This document shows positions 33,477 to 41,064 of a stretch of 64,000 nucleotides of DNA, piece by piece (positions within the stretch are counted from its first letter, which is position 1; the number at the start of each line of letters is the position of its first letter). Below the pieces are notes generated by a model. It was given only the letters and a program-made list of their open reading frames with translations, did not search any database and was not told the DNA's origin. Made by a program: the position numbers and the translations under genes. Origin of the DNA: CTSoil-043 sp963821235 (GTDB taxonomy: Bacteria; Chloroflexota; Limnocylindria; Limnocylindrales; CSP1-4); NCBI GenBank assembly GCA_963821235.1, contig CAWGCS010000001.1, forward strand, positions 558,001 through 622,000, given 5' to 3'.

Positions 33477-34199
33477 GTGCCCGATTCCCAACCCTTGGTC
33501 GCCGTGATCATCCCAGCCCTCAACGAGGCCGGGAAGATCGGGCGCGTCCTGGACAAGATGCCTCGAGATCCGCGGTTCGAGGCAATCGTCGTTGACGACG
33601 GGTCGACAGACGGGACAGGCGACGAGGCTCGCGCCCACGGGGCCGCCGTCGTGCTCCGCCATGACGTCCGCGGCGGTGTTGGCGCGGCCATCCGCGACGG
33701 GTGGCGGGTCGCCATCGAACGTGATCGCCCGTATGTCGCCCTCCTCTCGGGAGACGATCAGCACGAACCATCGGAGCTCATCCGCGCGTTCGAGACGCTG
33801 GAGCATGCCGCTGCCGACTACGTCCAGGGTTCGAGATGGATGCGCGGCGGCCACGTCGAGGGGCCAGCCAATGGCCGCGGCTTCGGCACTCGCCTCTACT
33901 CGGCCGCTTTCAGCATGCTGGCGTCGCGGCGGATCACGGATGCGACCAACGGCTTTCGCATTCTGCGGACACAGATCCTCCTCGACCCCGCGCTGGATCT
34001 GGATCAGGACTGGCTCACGAGCTACGACCTTGAGCCCTATGTCCTCTACAAGGCCATCAGGCGTGGCTACCGGGTCGTCGAGGTGCCGTGCACCGTCCGG
34101 TATCACGCCCGCGAGGGCTATACGAAGATGCGCGGTGTTCGGGACTGGTGGAGGCTCTTTCGGCCTGCCATCCTCCTCAGACTCGGGGTGAAACGATGA
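33477..34199 (+). CDS. GT2 family glycosyltransferase
   Basis: 240 residues from GTG 33477 with GAAGAGG just upstream. Motifs: LVAVIIPALNEAGKIGRVL, AIVVDDGSTDGTGDEA, RGGVGAAIRDGWRVA, YVALLSGDDQHEP as DxD-type metal site, and DATNGFRILRT; C-terminal TSYDLEPYVLYKAIRRGYRVVEVPCTVRYH. It resembles polyprenyl-phosphate mannosyl/glucosyltransferases without C-terminal membrane helices. The stop overlaps the ATG of the epimerase gene (ATGA), so both are translated from one mRNA. Confidence 0.92.
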   Translation: MPDSQPLVAVIIPALNEAGKIGRVLDKMPRDPRFEAIVVDDGSTDGTGDEARAHGAAVVLRHDVRGGVGAAIRDGWRVAIERDRPYVALLSGDDQHEPSELIRAFETLEHAAADYVQGSRWMRGGHVEGPANGRGFGTRLYSAAFSMLASRRITDATNGFRILRTQILLDPALDLDQDWLTSYDLEPYVLYKAIRRGYRVVEVPCTVRYHAREGYTKMRGVRDWWRLFRPAILLRLGVKR

Positions 34200-35176
34200 C
34201 GTTCTCAGTGGAGCGAGGACTTGGCGGTCGACGCGTCCTGGTGACGGGCGGTGCCGGCTTCGTGGGTGGCGCCATCGTTCGGCGGCTCAGCGATATGGGC
34301 GCTCAGGTCACGGTGCTTGATGACCTGTTCACGGGCAACGCCGCGACCGTCCCCACGGGAGTGCAGCTCGTCGAGGGGTCCGTCACAGACGAGGCGCTCG
34401 TGAGCAAGCTCGTGGCAGAGAGCTCCCTCGTGTTCCACCTGGCGGCTCGCAACATCATCGCCAGTACGAGGAACCCGCGCGACGACTACGAGACGAACAT
34501 TGGCGGCACGCTCAACGTGCTGATGGCGGCGCGCGAGAGTCGCCCTGATCGAGTCGTGTACACCTCTTCGACCTCGGTCTACGGAAACCCCCGATCGATC
34601 CCCATCAATGAAGACGACGGCCTCGTCCTGCTTTCGCCGTATGCGGTGAGCAAGCTGGGAGGGGAGAACTACTGTCTTGCGTTCTACGAGAGCTACGGCC
34701 TTGCCGTCTCGGTGGTCCGGTACAGCAACGTCTACGGGCCGGGCCAGCGACCGGACAACCCGTACTGCGGCGTGGTGAGCAGGTTCTTCGCCGCGGCGAT
34801 CGCCGGTGCGCCCCTGATGGTGCACGGAGATGGCGAGCAGACGCGCGACTTCACGTTCGTCACCGACGCCGTCGATGCGACGCTCCTCGCTGCGGTCCAT
34901 CCGCGCGCCGAGGGAGAGGTGTTCAACGTGGGAACGGGGATCGAGACGTCAGTCAACCACCTTGCCGCGGCGGTCGCCAAGGCGGTCGGGACCGACCTCC
35001 GAGTCAATCGGATCGATCGCCGTGACATCGACAACATCCGACGTCGAGTGGTGAACATCGAGAAGATCCGTCGGATGCTGCATTGGGCTCCGCAGGTGAC
35101 ACTCGAAAGCGGGCTGGCTGACACCGCGGCTTGGCTGCGCGGAGGTGGTGACGGGTCCCTCGGCACCGTCGACTGA
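34196..35176 (+). CDS. NAD-dependent sugar epimerase/dehydratase (SDR)
   Basis: 326 residues from ATG 34196, overlapping the GT2 stop. Rossmann motif VLVTGGAGFVGGAIVRRL, VFHLAARNIIASTRNPRDD, catalytic VVYTSSTSVYGNP and YAVSKLGGENY (YxxxK), NVYGPGQRPDN, GDGEQTRDFTFVTD. These are hallmarks of UDP-glucose 4-epimerase-like enzymes; the RNIIASTRNP segment also resembles archaeal GalE-type proteins. It probably makes the nucleotide sugar used by its GT2 partner. This gene and its neighbours to about 38 kb look less GC-rich than the flanks. Confidence 0.9.
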   Translation: MTFSVERGLGGRRVLVTGGAGFVGGAIVRRLSDMGAQVTVLDDLFTGNAATVPTGVQLVEGSVTDEALVSKLVAESSLVFHLAARNIIASTRNPRDDYETNIGGTLNVLMAARESRPDRVVYTSSTSVYGNPRSIPINEDDGLVLLSPYAVSKLGGENYCLAFYESYGLAVSVVRYSNVYGPGQRPDNPYCGVVSRFFAAAIAGAPLMVHGDGEQTRDFTFVTDAVDATLLAAVHPRAEGEVFNVGTGIETSVNHLAAAVAKAVGTDLRVNRIDRRDIDNIRRRVVNIEKIRRMLHWAPQVTLESGLADTAAWLRGGGDGSLGTVD

Positions 35177-35245
35177 CTCGCCGCCGCAGTAGCGCCGCGG
35201 GGCCGCGTCGTGGCTCGCGCCCAGCTTCTGATGTCGTGGGTCAGG

Positions 35246-36670
35246 TCAACGACCAGCACAGGTGGCATCGAAACGGGCCAGCTCGCCTTCATCCCGCACG
35301 GCGGGGTGGCTCAGGTCGACTGCCCCGTCTGCGCCAATCAGGACGTGCCCTCCGTGCGGCGGCGCCTGGACACTTGCGATCCGCTCGCACTGAAGGTCAT
35401 AGACCACGAGACTGCCGGTTAGGGCACCGGACAGTGGACCGAAAGCCTTGACCCGGGATCCAGGGTCAACGCGGAACCCGAACGTCGCGTCCTGTGCCAG
35501 CGCTCCGAAGCGCACGATGACCGGCTGCCGCCACGCATTCTCTAGTGTCACCGACGATGTGGGCGAACTCGCGATCCACGCGCCGACCCCCAGCGCTGCA
35601 GCCAGAGCCAGGGCGAGCCCGCTGACACGGGCGCGGTTCGTGCGCTCCAAGGCTGGCGTGGCGATCTCGATTCTGGGCAGCGTCGCCGCGAGGGCCGCCA
35701 CAAGGACCGCGAATGACTCGACGCGCACCACCGGGGTCGCATAGACCATCCCGAGGCTGACCACGATGGCACCCAGCGTCCGGTGATTGCGGAGGACGAC
35801 GGCCGCGACGGCGGCCACAGCCAGGCACGCGATTGGGCCGAGCGACGCCACCTCAGGAGGCAGTCCGAGGGTCTCGAGGATCCCAGTTGCGCTCATCGGA
35901 GTCACCCCAGAAGATGCCGTTGCGCGTGAGATCGCGAGGTAGTCAACAAACGCCTGACTCCCCGCGACGGCCACGCTCGCTGCCAGAAGCAGGCCAGCCA
36001 GCACCAGGGCGAGGGCCGCCGCCCGGAAGCGGCGGCGCGTCACGAGCCACCAGAGCAGCAGGACCGGACCTAGTTTGGTAGCGGCAGCCGCGGCAGCGAG
36101 CAGTGCGATGACGAAGGTGACCGGGAGGCGTTGAGGCCGATCCTCGAGCAGGAACACCACCGCGAGCGCCGGAACGATCAGCGCATTCACGTTGCCTGAG
36201 ATCGCCGTGATCGCGAACCCGGGCGCGAGGAACACGATCGCGATGGCCGCCCATGTGTCACGGCGCAGCGTCGCGACGATGGCCGTTGCCACGGTTCCCA
36301 CCAGGCCAAGAAGCCACCACGAGTACATGGCGACGGAGCCTGGAAGGAGAACGGCGAGGGGCACCCACAGGACCGCGATGGGCGGCGGGGAGAGGAGCGG
36401 CACCGACCATAGCGGCGGATTGTCGGCCGGAACCGGCCGATCCCCGGGGAAGAGGGCGTAGAGCGGCGAGTGGTCGATCAGGCGCAGCGCGGCCGCGTAG
36501 TAGTTGGACGCATCGGTCCCGATGTCACCTGGGTGTAGCAGGTCTGGCCTCCAGAGCAGCAGGGCAATCGGGACGGCCTGGACTGCGACCAAGACGGCGA
36601 AGACGCGAACGAGCCGGTTCGGGCCGAGGCCGAAGACGACCCGCAGTCCTGGGGCCCGTCGCCAGTTCAT
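35246..36670 (-). CDS. GT87-like membrane protein with C-terminal extracytoplasmic domain
   Basis: 474 residues from ATG 36670 (MNWRRAPGLRVV); ATG 36736 or TTG 36766 are possible earlier starts but run into the GT2 remnant. About eleven hydrophobic segments. The first loop IGTDASNYYAAALRLIDHSPLYALFPG is rich in Asp/Tyr, as in GT87 enzymes, and AISGNVNALIVPALAVVFLL matches the family's GNxN segment. The last 110 residues (VTLENAWRQPVIVRFGALA, VVYDLQCERIASVQAPPHGG) form a beta-rich outside domain. GLGPNRLVRVF near the start is shared with the gene at 39033. Confidence 0.75.
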   Translation of the reverse strand: MNWRRAPGLRVVFGLGPNRLVRVFAVLVAVQAVPIALLLWRPDLLHPGDIGTDASNYYAAALRLIDHSPLYALFPGDRPVPADNPPLWSVPLLSPPPIAVLWVPLAVLLPGSVAMYSWWLLGLVGTVATAIVATLRRDTWAAIAIVFLAPGFAITAISGNVNALIVPALAVVFLLEDRPQRLPVTFVIALLAAAAAATKLGPVLLLWWLVTRRRFRAAALALVLAGLLLAASVAVAGSQAFVDYLAISRATASSGVTPMSATGILETLGLPPEVASLGPIACLAVAAVAAVVLRNHRTLGAIVVSLGMVYATPVVRVESFAVLVAALAATLPRIEIATPALERTNRARVSGLALALAAALGVGAWIASSPTSSVTLENAWRQPVIVRFGALAQDATFGFRVDPGSRVKAFGPLSGALTGSLVVYDLQCERIASVQAPPHGGHVLIGADGAVDLSHPAVRDEGELARFDATCAGR

Positions 36671-36713
36671 GCCGCGTTCGTGACCGGCATCCGAAAGCGC
36701 ACGTTCACCGGCT

Positions 36714-36884
36714 TCAGCGTTCGCCGAGGAGCACATCGTCGTCTGCGAGTCGCGGTCGATGGACAACCCAACAACCGGCTTCGCATCTCGACCGAGCCGA
36801 CTCGAAGAGCTCTTCGAGGGCCGGCCCGAGCCGGGCTTCCTCGTTGAATGCTGGAAGGACGACGGTGAGGCTGATGGCGGTCAC
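36714..36884 (-). pseudogene. Truncated N-terminus of a GT2 glycosyltransferase
   Basis: From GTG 36884 the minus strand encodes 56 residues; the first 28 (AISLTVVLPAFNEEARLGPA and a few more) match the start of the GT2 at 32521-33342, then the sequence turns into unrelated residues and stops at 36714. Its promoter TAGACT six bases upstream (36891-36896) is also kept. About 90% of the gene is missing, replaced by the start of the GT87-like gene, so this looks like a recombination scar. Confidence 0.75.
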
Positions 36885-36945
36885 CGGCCGAGTCTACGGG
36901 GAAGCCGGTGCGCCTCGCACCTCATCGCCGGGTCCGGCCAGTGGG

Positions 36946-36951
36946 TACCAT
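36946..36951 (+). promoter_or_regulatory. Leaderless-type -10 (TACCAT) upstream of a short ORF and GT87 gene
   Basis: GGTACCATCCGGCC here is identical to the block at 33397-33410, confirming that the divergent promoter region was duplicated. It lies seven bases before ATG 36959. Confidence 0.5.
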
Positions 36952-36958
36952 CCGGCCC

Positions 36959-37018
36959 ATGTCGCTGAGGGTTTCGCCAACCCGCGTCAGAGGCCCCGCG
37001 GGCGCTTGCCTGGCGTGA
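36959..37018 (+). CDS. Short ORF (19 codons) translationally coupled to the GT87 gene
   Basis: ATG 36959, seven bases after a TACCAT -10, encodes MSLRVSPTRVRGPAGACLA and stops with TGA at 37016-37018, overlapping the GTG start of the next gene as GTGA. A leaderless mini-cistron that delivers ribosomes to the GT87 start, which has no Shine-Dalgarno, is a reasonable reading. The peptide itself has no recognisable function. Confidence 0.35.
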   Translation: MSLRVSPTRVRGPAGACLA

Positions 37019-38133
37019 AGGCCTCCTGGCGTGCCTGGACTCGGCCCGAGAGACTGCTGCGCCTCGGCCTGGCAGTGGTCGCGGCTGTCATCGTCGCAAG
37101 AGCGTGGGCCGTCGACCTGGTCGGATATCCGATCGCCGTCGACCTGGAAATCCCCCTCCGGGCCACGGAGCGCTGGCTGAATGGCGGCGAGCCGTACCTC
37201 GCCTCCGCGTTCACCGGGTCGGGCGGGGCGACCCAACCCTTCCTCTATCCGCCCTACGTCCTGCCGTTCCTGTCGCCCCTGGCGCTCCTGCCACGCACCG
37301 CCGTAGCGGCTACTTGGATCATGCTGCTGCTCGTGGTCGCGATCGCGACCCTGCGCCGCCTCGGCGTGCCGTGGCGATGGGTTCCCGCCGTGCTGGCATG
37401 GCCGCCCTTCGCCGAACCGCTCATCGGCGGGAACGTCCAGGTCCTGCTCTTCTGGTCCTTCGTAGCCCTGTACTGGCAGTCGAGTGGCGGTGTGGCCGGG
37501 GACCGCCACCTGGAGGTGCCTCGAGAGCGCGACCTCGCGCTTGGCCTGAAGGCTGGCGCGATCGCGTTCCTGAAGGTCGGCCAGCTTCAGCCGTGGCTCC
37601 ATGTCGCGCGATGGCGCCCGAAGGGTGCAGCGTATGCACTCCTCGCCGCAGTCGGACTCGTGCTGGTCACCTTGCCGCTCGTGGGGATCGACGCCTGGCA
37701 AGGGTGGGCGGCGCAGCTGATCCGTGCCACGGATCGAGGCTGGCCGCTGGGCGGCTTCGCCCTTCCGCGGTTCCTTCCGGGTGTCGGGCTGGTCATCTGC
37801 GTGATCGCCAGCCTCTCCGTGCTTGCCGTGGGCCCGAAGGCTGCTGGCCGCTCGGTCGGCCTGCTCACTGTCATCGGTGCCCCCTCGCTCTACATCTTCG
37901 GGCTCCTCTTCGCTCTCCCGGCAATGCTGTGGGTGCGCCGCGAGATCGCCCTCGTCGCGGCCGCGCTGGTCGCCACGTACTCGTATGAGGGCGCGTGGGC
38001 CGGGATCGCGCTCGTCGCGGTGGCGCACGTGGCCTCTTCCTGGATTCCCTACTGGCGTGAGCCTACGGGCGATGCCGCAGCGGTCGGCGGCGAGATCCAT
38101 GAGGCTCTCGCAGCGCCGCCAGGAACGTCATGA
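37015..38133 (+). CDS. GT87-like membrane glycosyltransferase
   Basis: 372 residues from GTG 37015. About nine hydrophobic segments; the first loop VDLEIPLRATERWLNGGEPYLAS carries the acidic residue pair expected for catalysis, then LYPPYVLPFLSPLALLP, WPPFAEPLIGGNVQVLLF (GNVQ, typical of GT87) and WLHVARWRPKGAAYALL. It is a close paralogue of 39033-40106, sharing EIPLRA-RWL-GG-PYLASAF and LYPPxxLP. Its 3' end overlaps the convergent membrane gene at 38063 by 71 bases. Likely transfers mannose or a related sugar from a polyprenyl-phosphate donor. Confidence 0.8.
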   Translation: MKASWRAWTRPERLLRLGLAVVAAVIVARAWAVDLVGYPIAVDLEIPLRATERWLNGGEPYLASAFTGSGGATQPFLYPPYVLPFLSPLALLPRTAVAATWIMLLLVVAIATLRRLGVPWRWVPAVLAWPPFAEPLIGGNVQVLLFWSFVALYWQSSGGVAGDRHLEVPRERDLALGLKAGAIAFLKVGQLQPWLHVARWRPKGAAYALLAAVGLVLVTLPLVGIDAWQGWAAQLIRATDRGWPLGGFALPRFLPGVGLVICVIASLSVLAVGPKAAGRSVGLLTVIGAPSLYIFGLLFALPAMLWVRREIALVAAALVATYSYEGAWAGIALVAVAHVASSWIPYWREPTGDAAAVGGEIHEALAAPPGTS

Positions 38134-38953
38134 GCATGTAGGTGAGCAGGCGCGGCGTGGCGAGGACGCTCAGGGCGACCGCGGCCGCCCAGCCCCAGCG
38201 GGTGGGCGCGAGGCGAAGCGCCACCAGGGCGCCGACGACCACGAGGATGCCCCATAGCAGTGGCGAGATCGCGTAGGGCGAGATGTTCCGGACCTCGCCG
38301 ACCTGCTGGAGGGTCAAGGTGGCCAGGAAGTCGAGCGTCGCCTGCGGGGCGAGGACCAGCTGGAGGGCGGCCAGCGCGCCCGTCCAGGCGACGAAGCGCC
38401 CAAGCGACCGCCCGTCCCGTCGGCCGATCCACCACAGGGCGACGAGGGCCGGGAAGAGCTTGAGGTTGGCGGCCAGGGCGATCGACCACGGCGCGCCGAG
38501 CGCGGTGAGGAGCGTGAGCGGGACCTGGGCCTGCCCGATCGCGATCGACCAGGCGACAGGGAGCCCCAGGACGCCGAACGCCAGCCACGTCTCCCGCCGT
38601 CGAACGCCCAGGTACCACAGCGTCGCCACGAAGCTGGCGATGACGACCGCCTCCCACGCTGTGGCTGCGGCCGCGTACGGCAGGAGGGCGAGCGGGCGGA
38701 AGGCAAGCGCCAGCAGCGGCGGGTAGCGGTAGAACTCGGCGGCGTTCGTGTCGGCATCGGCCGGGTAGAGGGGAAGGCCGGCGTTGAGCCGGGCCCCCGC
38801 GTCGTAGTAGGCGCGGACGTCGGCGAGCGGGTCCCCGGTCAGGTGGAGCCAAAGCGTGGAAGCACCGGCCAGCGCTCCGACGATCGCGGCGGCGAACCAC
38901 GCCAGGCGGACCTGGCGGTCGCGGCGAGCCCGGCGCGTCCCTGCGTCCTGCAT
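38063..38953 (-). CDS. GT87-like membrane glycosyltransferase
   Basis: 296 residues from ATG 38953, chosen because TAGGAT lies seven bases upstream; a start at 38998 is also open. About eight hydrophobic segments. Loop 1 ADVRAYYDAGARLNAGLPLYPADADT, YRYPPLLALAFRPLALLP, IAIGQAQVPLTLLTALG and AANLKLFPALVALWWIGRRD are all GT87 features (the KxxP segment and the YPP motif). Divergent from the 39033 gene; the two promoters share the gap between them. Confidence 0.82.
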   Translation of the reverse strand: MQDAGTRRARRDRQVRLAWFAAAIVGALAGASTLWLHLTGDPLADVRAYYDAGARLNAGLPLYPADADTNAAEFYRYPPLLALAFRPLALLPYAAAATAWEAVVIASFVATLWYLGVRRRETWLAFGVLGLPVAWSIAIGQAQVPLTLLTALGAPWSIALAANLKLFPALVALWWIGRRDGRSLGRFVAWTGALAALQLVLAPQATLDFLATLTLQQVGEVRNISPYAISPLLWGILVVVGALVALRLAPTRWGWAAAVALSVLATPRLLTYMLMTFLAALREPHGSRRRPLRHRP

Positions 38954-38960
38954 CGCGGGC

Positions 38961-38966
38961 ATCCTA
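38961..38966 (-). promoter_or_regulatory. Leaderless-type -10 (TAGGAT) for the 38953 gene
   Basis: Minus strand, seven bases before ATG 38953. Confidence 0.5.
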
Positions 38967-39020
38967 TCGGGCGGTACCACCCGTGACCCGCGGACCATCG
39001 TCAGGGAGGACGTGACGACC

Positions 39021-39026
39021 TAGAGT
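39021..39026 (+). promoter_or_regulatory. Leaderless-type -10 (TAGAGT) for the 39033 gene
   Basis: TAGAGT followed by six bases and GTG 39033, with no Shine-Dalgarno. Confidence 0.6.
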
Positions 39027-39032
39027 CCGCAC

Positions 39033-40106
39033 GTGGCATTCTGGCGCGCCTTCCAGGTCGGCAGCGGCCCGAACCGGCTCTTCCGGGCATTCCTGTGGGC
39101 GCTCGCGGGCGGCATCTCGCTCGTGGGTGTGCGCGACCTCCTGGCCGGCTACCCGCCGTTCGTCGACATCGAGATCCCCCTCCGGGCCGCCCAGCGGTGG
39201 CTGGCCGGCGGCGCGCCGTACCTCGCCTCGGCATTCCAGGCGCCGCCCGGCTACGACCTGCCCTTCCTCTACCCGCCCTTCACGCTGCCGCTCGTGGCGC
39301 CCCTCACGATCATCCCGCGCGAGGCCGCCTGGGCCGGCTGGCTGGCCGTCTGCCTGGGTGCTGCGCTCCTGACCGTGCGGAGGCTCGGAATCCCCTGGCC
39401 GGTCGTCCCGCTCGTGCTCCTCTGGCCGCCGTTCGCCGAGGCGATCATGGGCGGCAATGTCCAGCTCGTGCTGGCGGCCGGCTTTGCCTTCCTCTTCTTC
39501 GGGCGGTCGTCCCGCCCATGGCAGCCGCTGGCGCGCGACCCGGCGGACACCGACCGGCCGGCCGTCGCCGATGGGATCGTGGGCACCGCCATCCCGGCCT
39601 TCAAGCTGACCCAGCCGCACGCCTGGGTCACCCTCCTCCGTCGCCGGCCGGGCGCGGCCCTGGCCGGCCTCGCGGTCGCGGCAGGGCTCGCCGCGGCGAC
39701 CCTGCCGCTGGTCGGCCCGGACGCCTGGCTGGCCTGGGTCGAGCAGCTCAGGAGGGCCGCGGACCCTTCGTGGCCCCTTGCCGGCGCCTCGCTGGCGGCC
39801 GGGCTGCCGGCGCTCGGGTTGCTGGTCGCAGGTGGGACCGCCCTGCTCTGCCTCGTCGTGCCGGTCGCCCGCCTGGGAGCCTGGGCGGGAATCCTCACCG
39901 TGGTGGGGGCGCCGTCGCTGCGGATGTTCGGCGTCCTGTTCGCCCTACCCGCGATGCTCACGATCCGTCGGGAGATCGCCCTGCTCGCCGCCGCGATGAT
40001 CGCCACGTACACGCTGCAGGGGCTGTGGGGCGGGCTCTTCCTCGTGCTCGGGACGCTCCTCGCCGCGGAGCGCTATCCGGCGCTTCGGGAGCCGGGCGCT
40101 CCCTGA
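39033..40106 (+). CDS. GT87-like membrane glycosyltransferase
   Basis: 357 residues from GTG 39033. Same build as the 37015 gene: loop 1 VDIEIPLRAAQRWLAGGAPYLAS, LYPPFTLPLVAPLTIIP, WPPFAEAIMGGNVQLVLAAG, FKLTQPHAWVTLLRRRPG, and C-terminal VVGAPSLRMFGVLFALPAML. The paralogues are co-linear throughout, so one is a duplication of the other. The end overlaps the convergent gene at 40073 by 34 bases. Role: probable polyprenyl-phosphate-sugar-dependent transferase in surface glycan assembly. Confidence 0.82.
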   Translation: MAFWRAFQVGSGPNRLFRAFLWALAGGISLVGVRDLLAGYPPFVDIEIPLRAAQRWLAGGAPYLASAFQAPPGYDLPFLYPPFTLPLVAPLTIIPREAAWAGWLAVCLGAALLTVRRLGIPWPVVPLVLLWPPFAEAIMGGNVQLVLAAGFAFLFFGRSSRPWQPLARDPADTDRPAVADGIVGTAIPAFKLTQPHAWVTLLRRRPGAALAGLAVAAGLAAATLPLVGPDAWLAWVEQLRRAADPSWPLAGASLAAGLPALGLLVAGGTALLCLVVPVARLGAWAGILTVVGAPSLRMFGVLFALPAMLTIRREIALLAAAMIATYTLQGLWGGLFLVLGTLLAAERYPALREPGAP

Positions 40107-40951
40107 CGCCACCACGGGGTGCCCTCGCGCAGCGCCGGGCGGTCCTGGAGCAGGGGCACCACCGCCGCAAGGACGGCGAAGCCAGTAGGCCACAGAACGG
40201 GCAGCGCCAGGGTGGCTGCCACGGGCACCGTCCAGCGGCGGTCCGTCCGGGCCCCCCAGGCAACGACCAGCAGGGCGACCGGGACGCGGATCCACAGCGG
40301 GATGGGGATGGAGAGCTGGTTGAGGGGCGCCCCCGCCGCCGTGGCGCCCAGGCTGTCCGTGACCCAGCTGCGCCAGGCGTCCGGATCGATGGCCAGGGAG
40401 ATGGCCGCGAGCGCCGCGGTGACCCCGAGGGCCACCGCCAGGGAGCGCCACTCCCGGCGGACGAGGAACCAGGCCAGGCCGACCCCCGGCGTCACCTTCG
40501 TGAGGAGCACGAACGACCAGGTCCACGGGAAGCGGAAGCCGAGGGCGATGGCGGCCGCCATGAGGAGGTGGACGTTGCCGTGGTACAGCTCCAGGGCGAC
40601 GGGCGGGAAGGCGAGGAGGGCGAGGACCGGGCGCGGCCGGGCCCCGCCCAGCCAGACGACGGTGGCCGCCAGGACCGCCGTCCACAGCCACAGGAACTGC
40701 CAGAACGCGAGGAGGCCGAACGGGGCGAACGCCCGGGCGATGACGGGCGAGTAGGTGAAGGCGCCCAGGGCGCCCGCGGTCTCCCGGTACGGGCTCGCCG
40801 GATCCACGGCCCAGTACGCGTAGGCGTCGAAGCCGAACGTGCCGGCCGACGGGGCGACAACGAGGAGCAGGTACGCCGCGAACAGGAGCCCGGCCACGAC
40901 GGCGCCGTCGACGACGGCGCGGCGGGCGGGAGCGCTCAGGCGTGGGGCCAC
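40073..40951 (-). CDS. GT87-like membrane glycosyltransferase (short form)
   Basis: 292 residues from GTG 40951, six bases after the minus-strand TACGAT at 40958-40963. Loop 1 reads FDAYAYWAVDPASPYRETAG, then FTYSPVIARAFAPF, ALELYHGNVHLLMAAAIALG (GNVH), LLTKVTPGVGLAWFLVRREWRSLAVALG. It is the paralogue of 18436-19287 and shares its short length of about 290 residues. It is divergent from the GT39 gene at 41065, the two starts being 114 bases apart. Confidence 0.8.
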   Translation of the reverse strand: MAPRLSAPARRAVVDGAVVAGLLFAAYLLLVVAPSAGTFGFDAYAYWAVDPASPYRETAGALGAFTYSPVIARAFAPFGLLAFWQFLWLWTAVLAATVVWLGGARPRPVLALLAFPPVALELYHGNVHLLMAAAIALGFRFPWTWSFVLLTKVTPGVGLAWFLVRREWRSLAVALGVTAALAAISLAIDPDAWRSWVTDSLGATAAGAPLNQLSIPIPLWIRVPVALLVVAWGARTDRRWTVPVAATLALPVLWPTGFAVLAAVVPLLQDRPALREGTPWWRQGAPGSRSAG

Positions 40952-40957
40952 CACGGC

Positions 40958-40963
40958 ATCGTA
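40958..40963 (-). promoter_or_regulatory. Leaderless-type -10 (TACGAT) for the 40951 gene
   Basis: Minus strand; six bases before GTG 40951 (three before the alternative GTG 40954). Confidence 0.5.
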
Positions 40964-41049
40964 GCGACCCCCGGGGTCCCCCCGGAGGCCGCGGATGGCC
41001 CATCCGTACCGCCCCATCCGTACGGGTCCGCCCGCCCGTGGGGCGGTGC

Positions 41050-41055
41050 TACCGT
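41050..41055 (+). promoter_or_regulatory. Leaderless-type -10 (TACCGT) for the 41065 gene
   Basis: TACCGT nine bases before ATG 41065, with no Shine-Dalgarno. Confidence 0.5.
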
Positions 41056-41064
41056 GCACCACCG

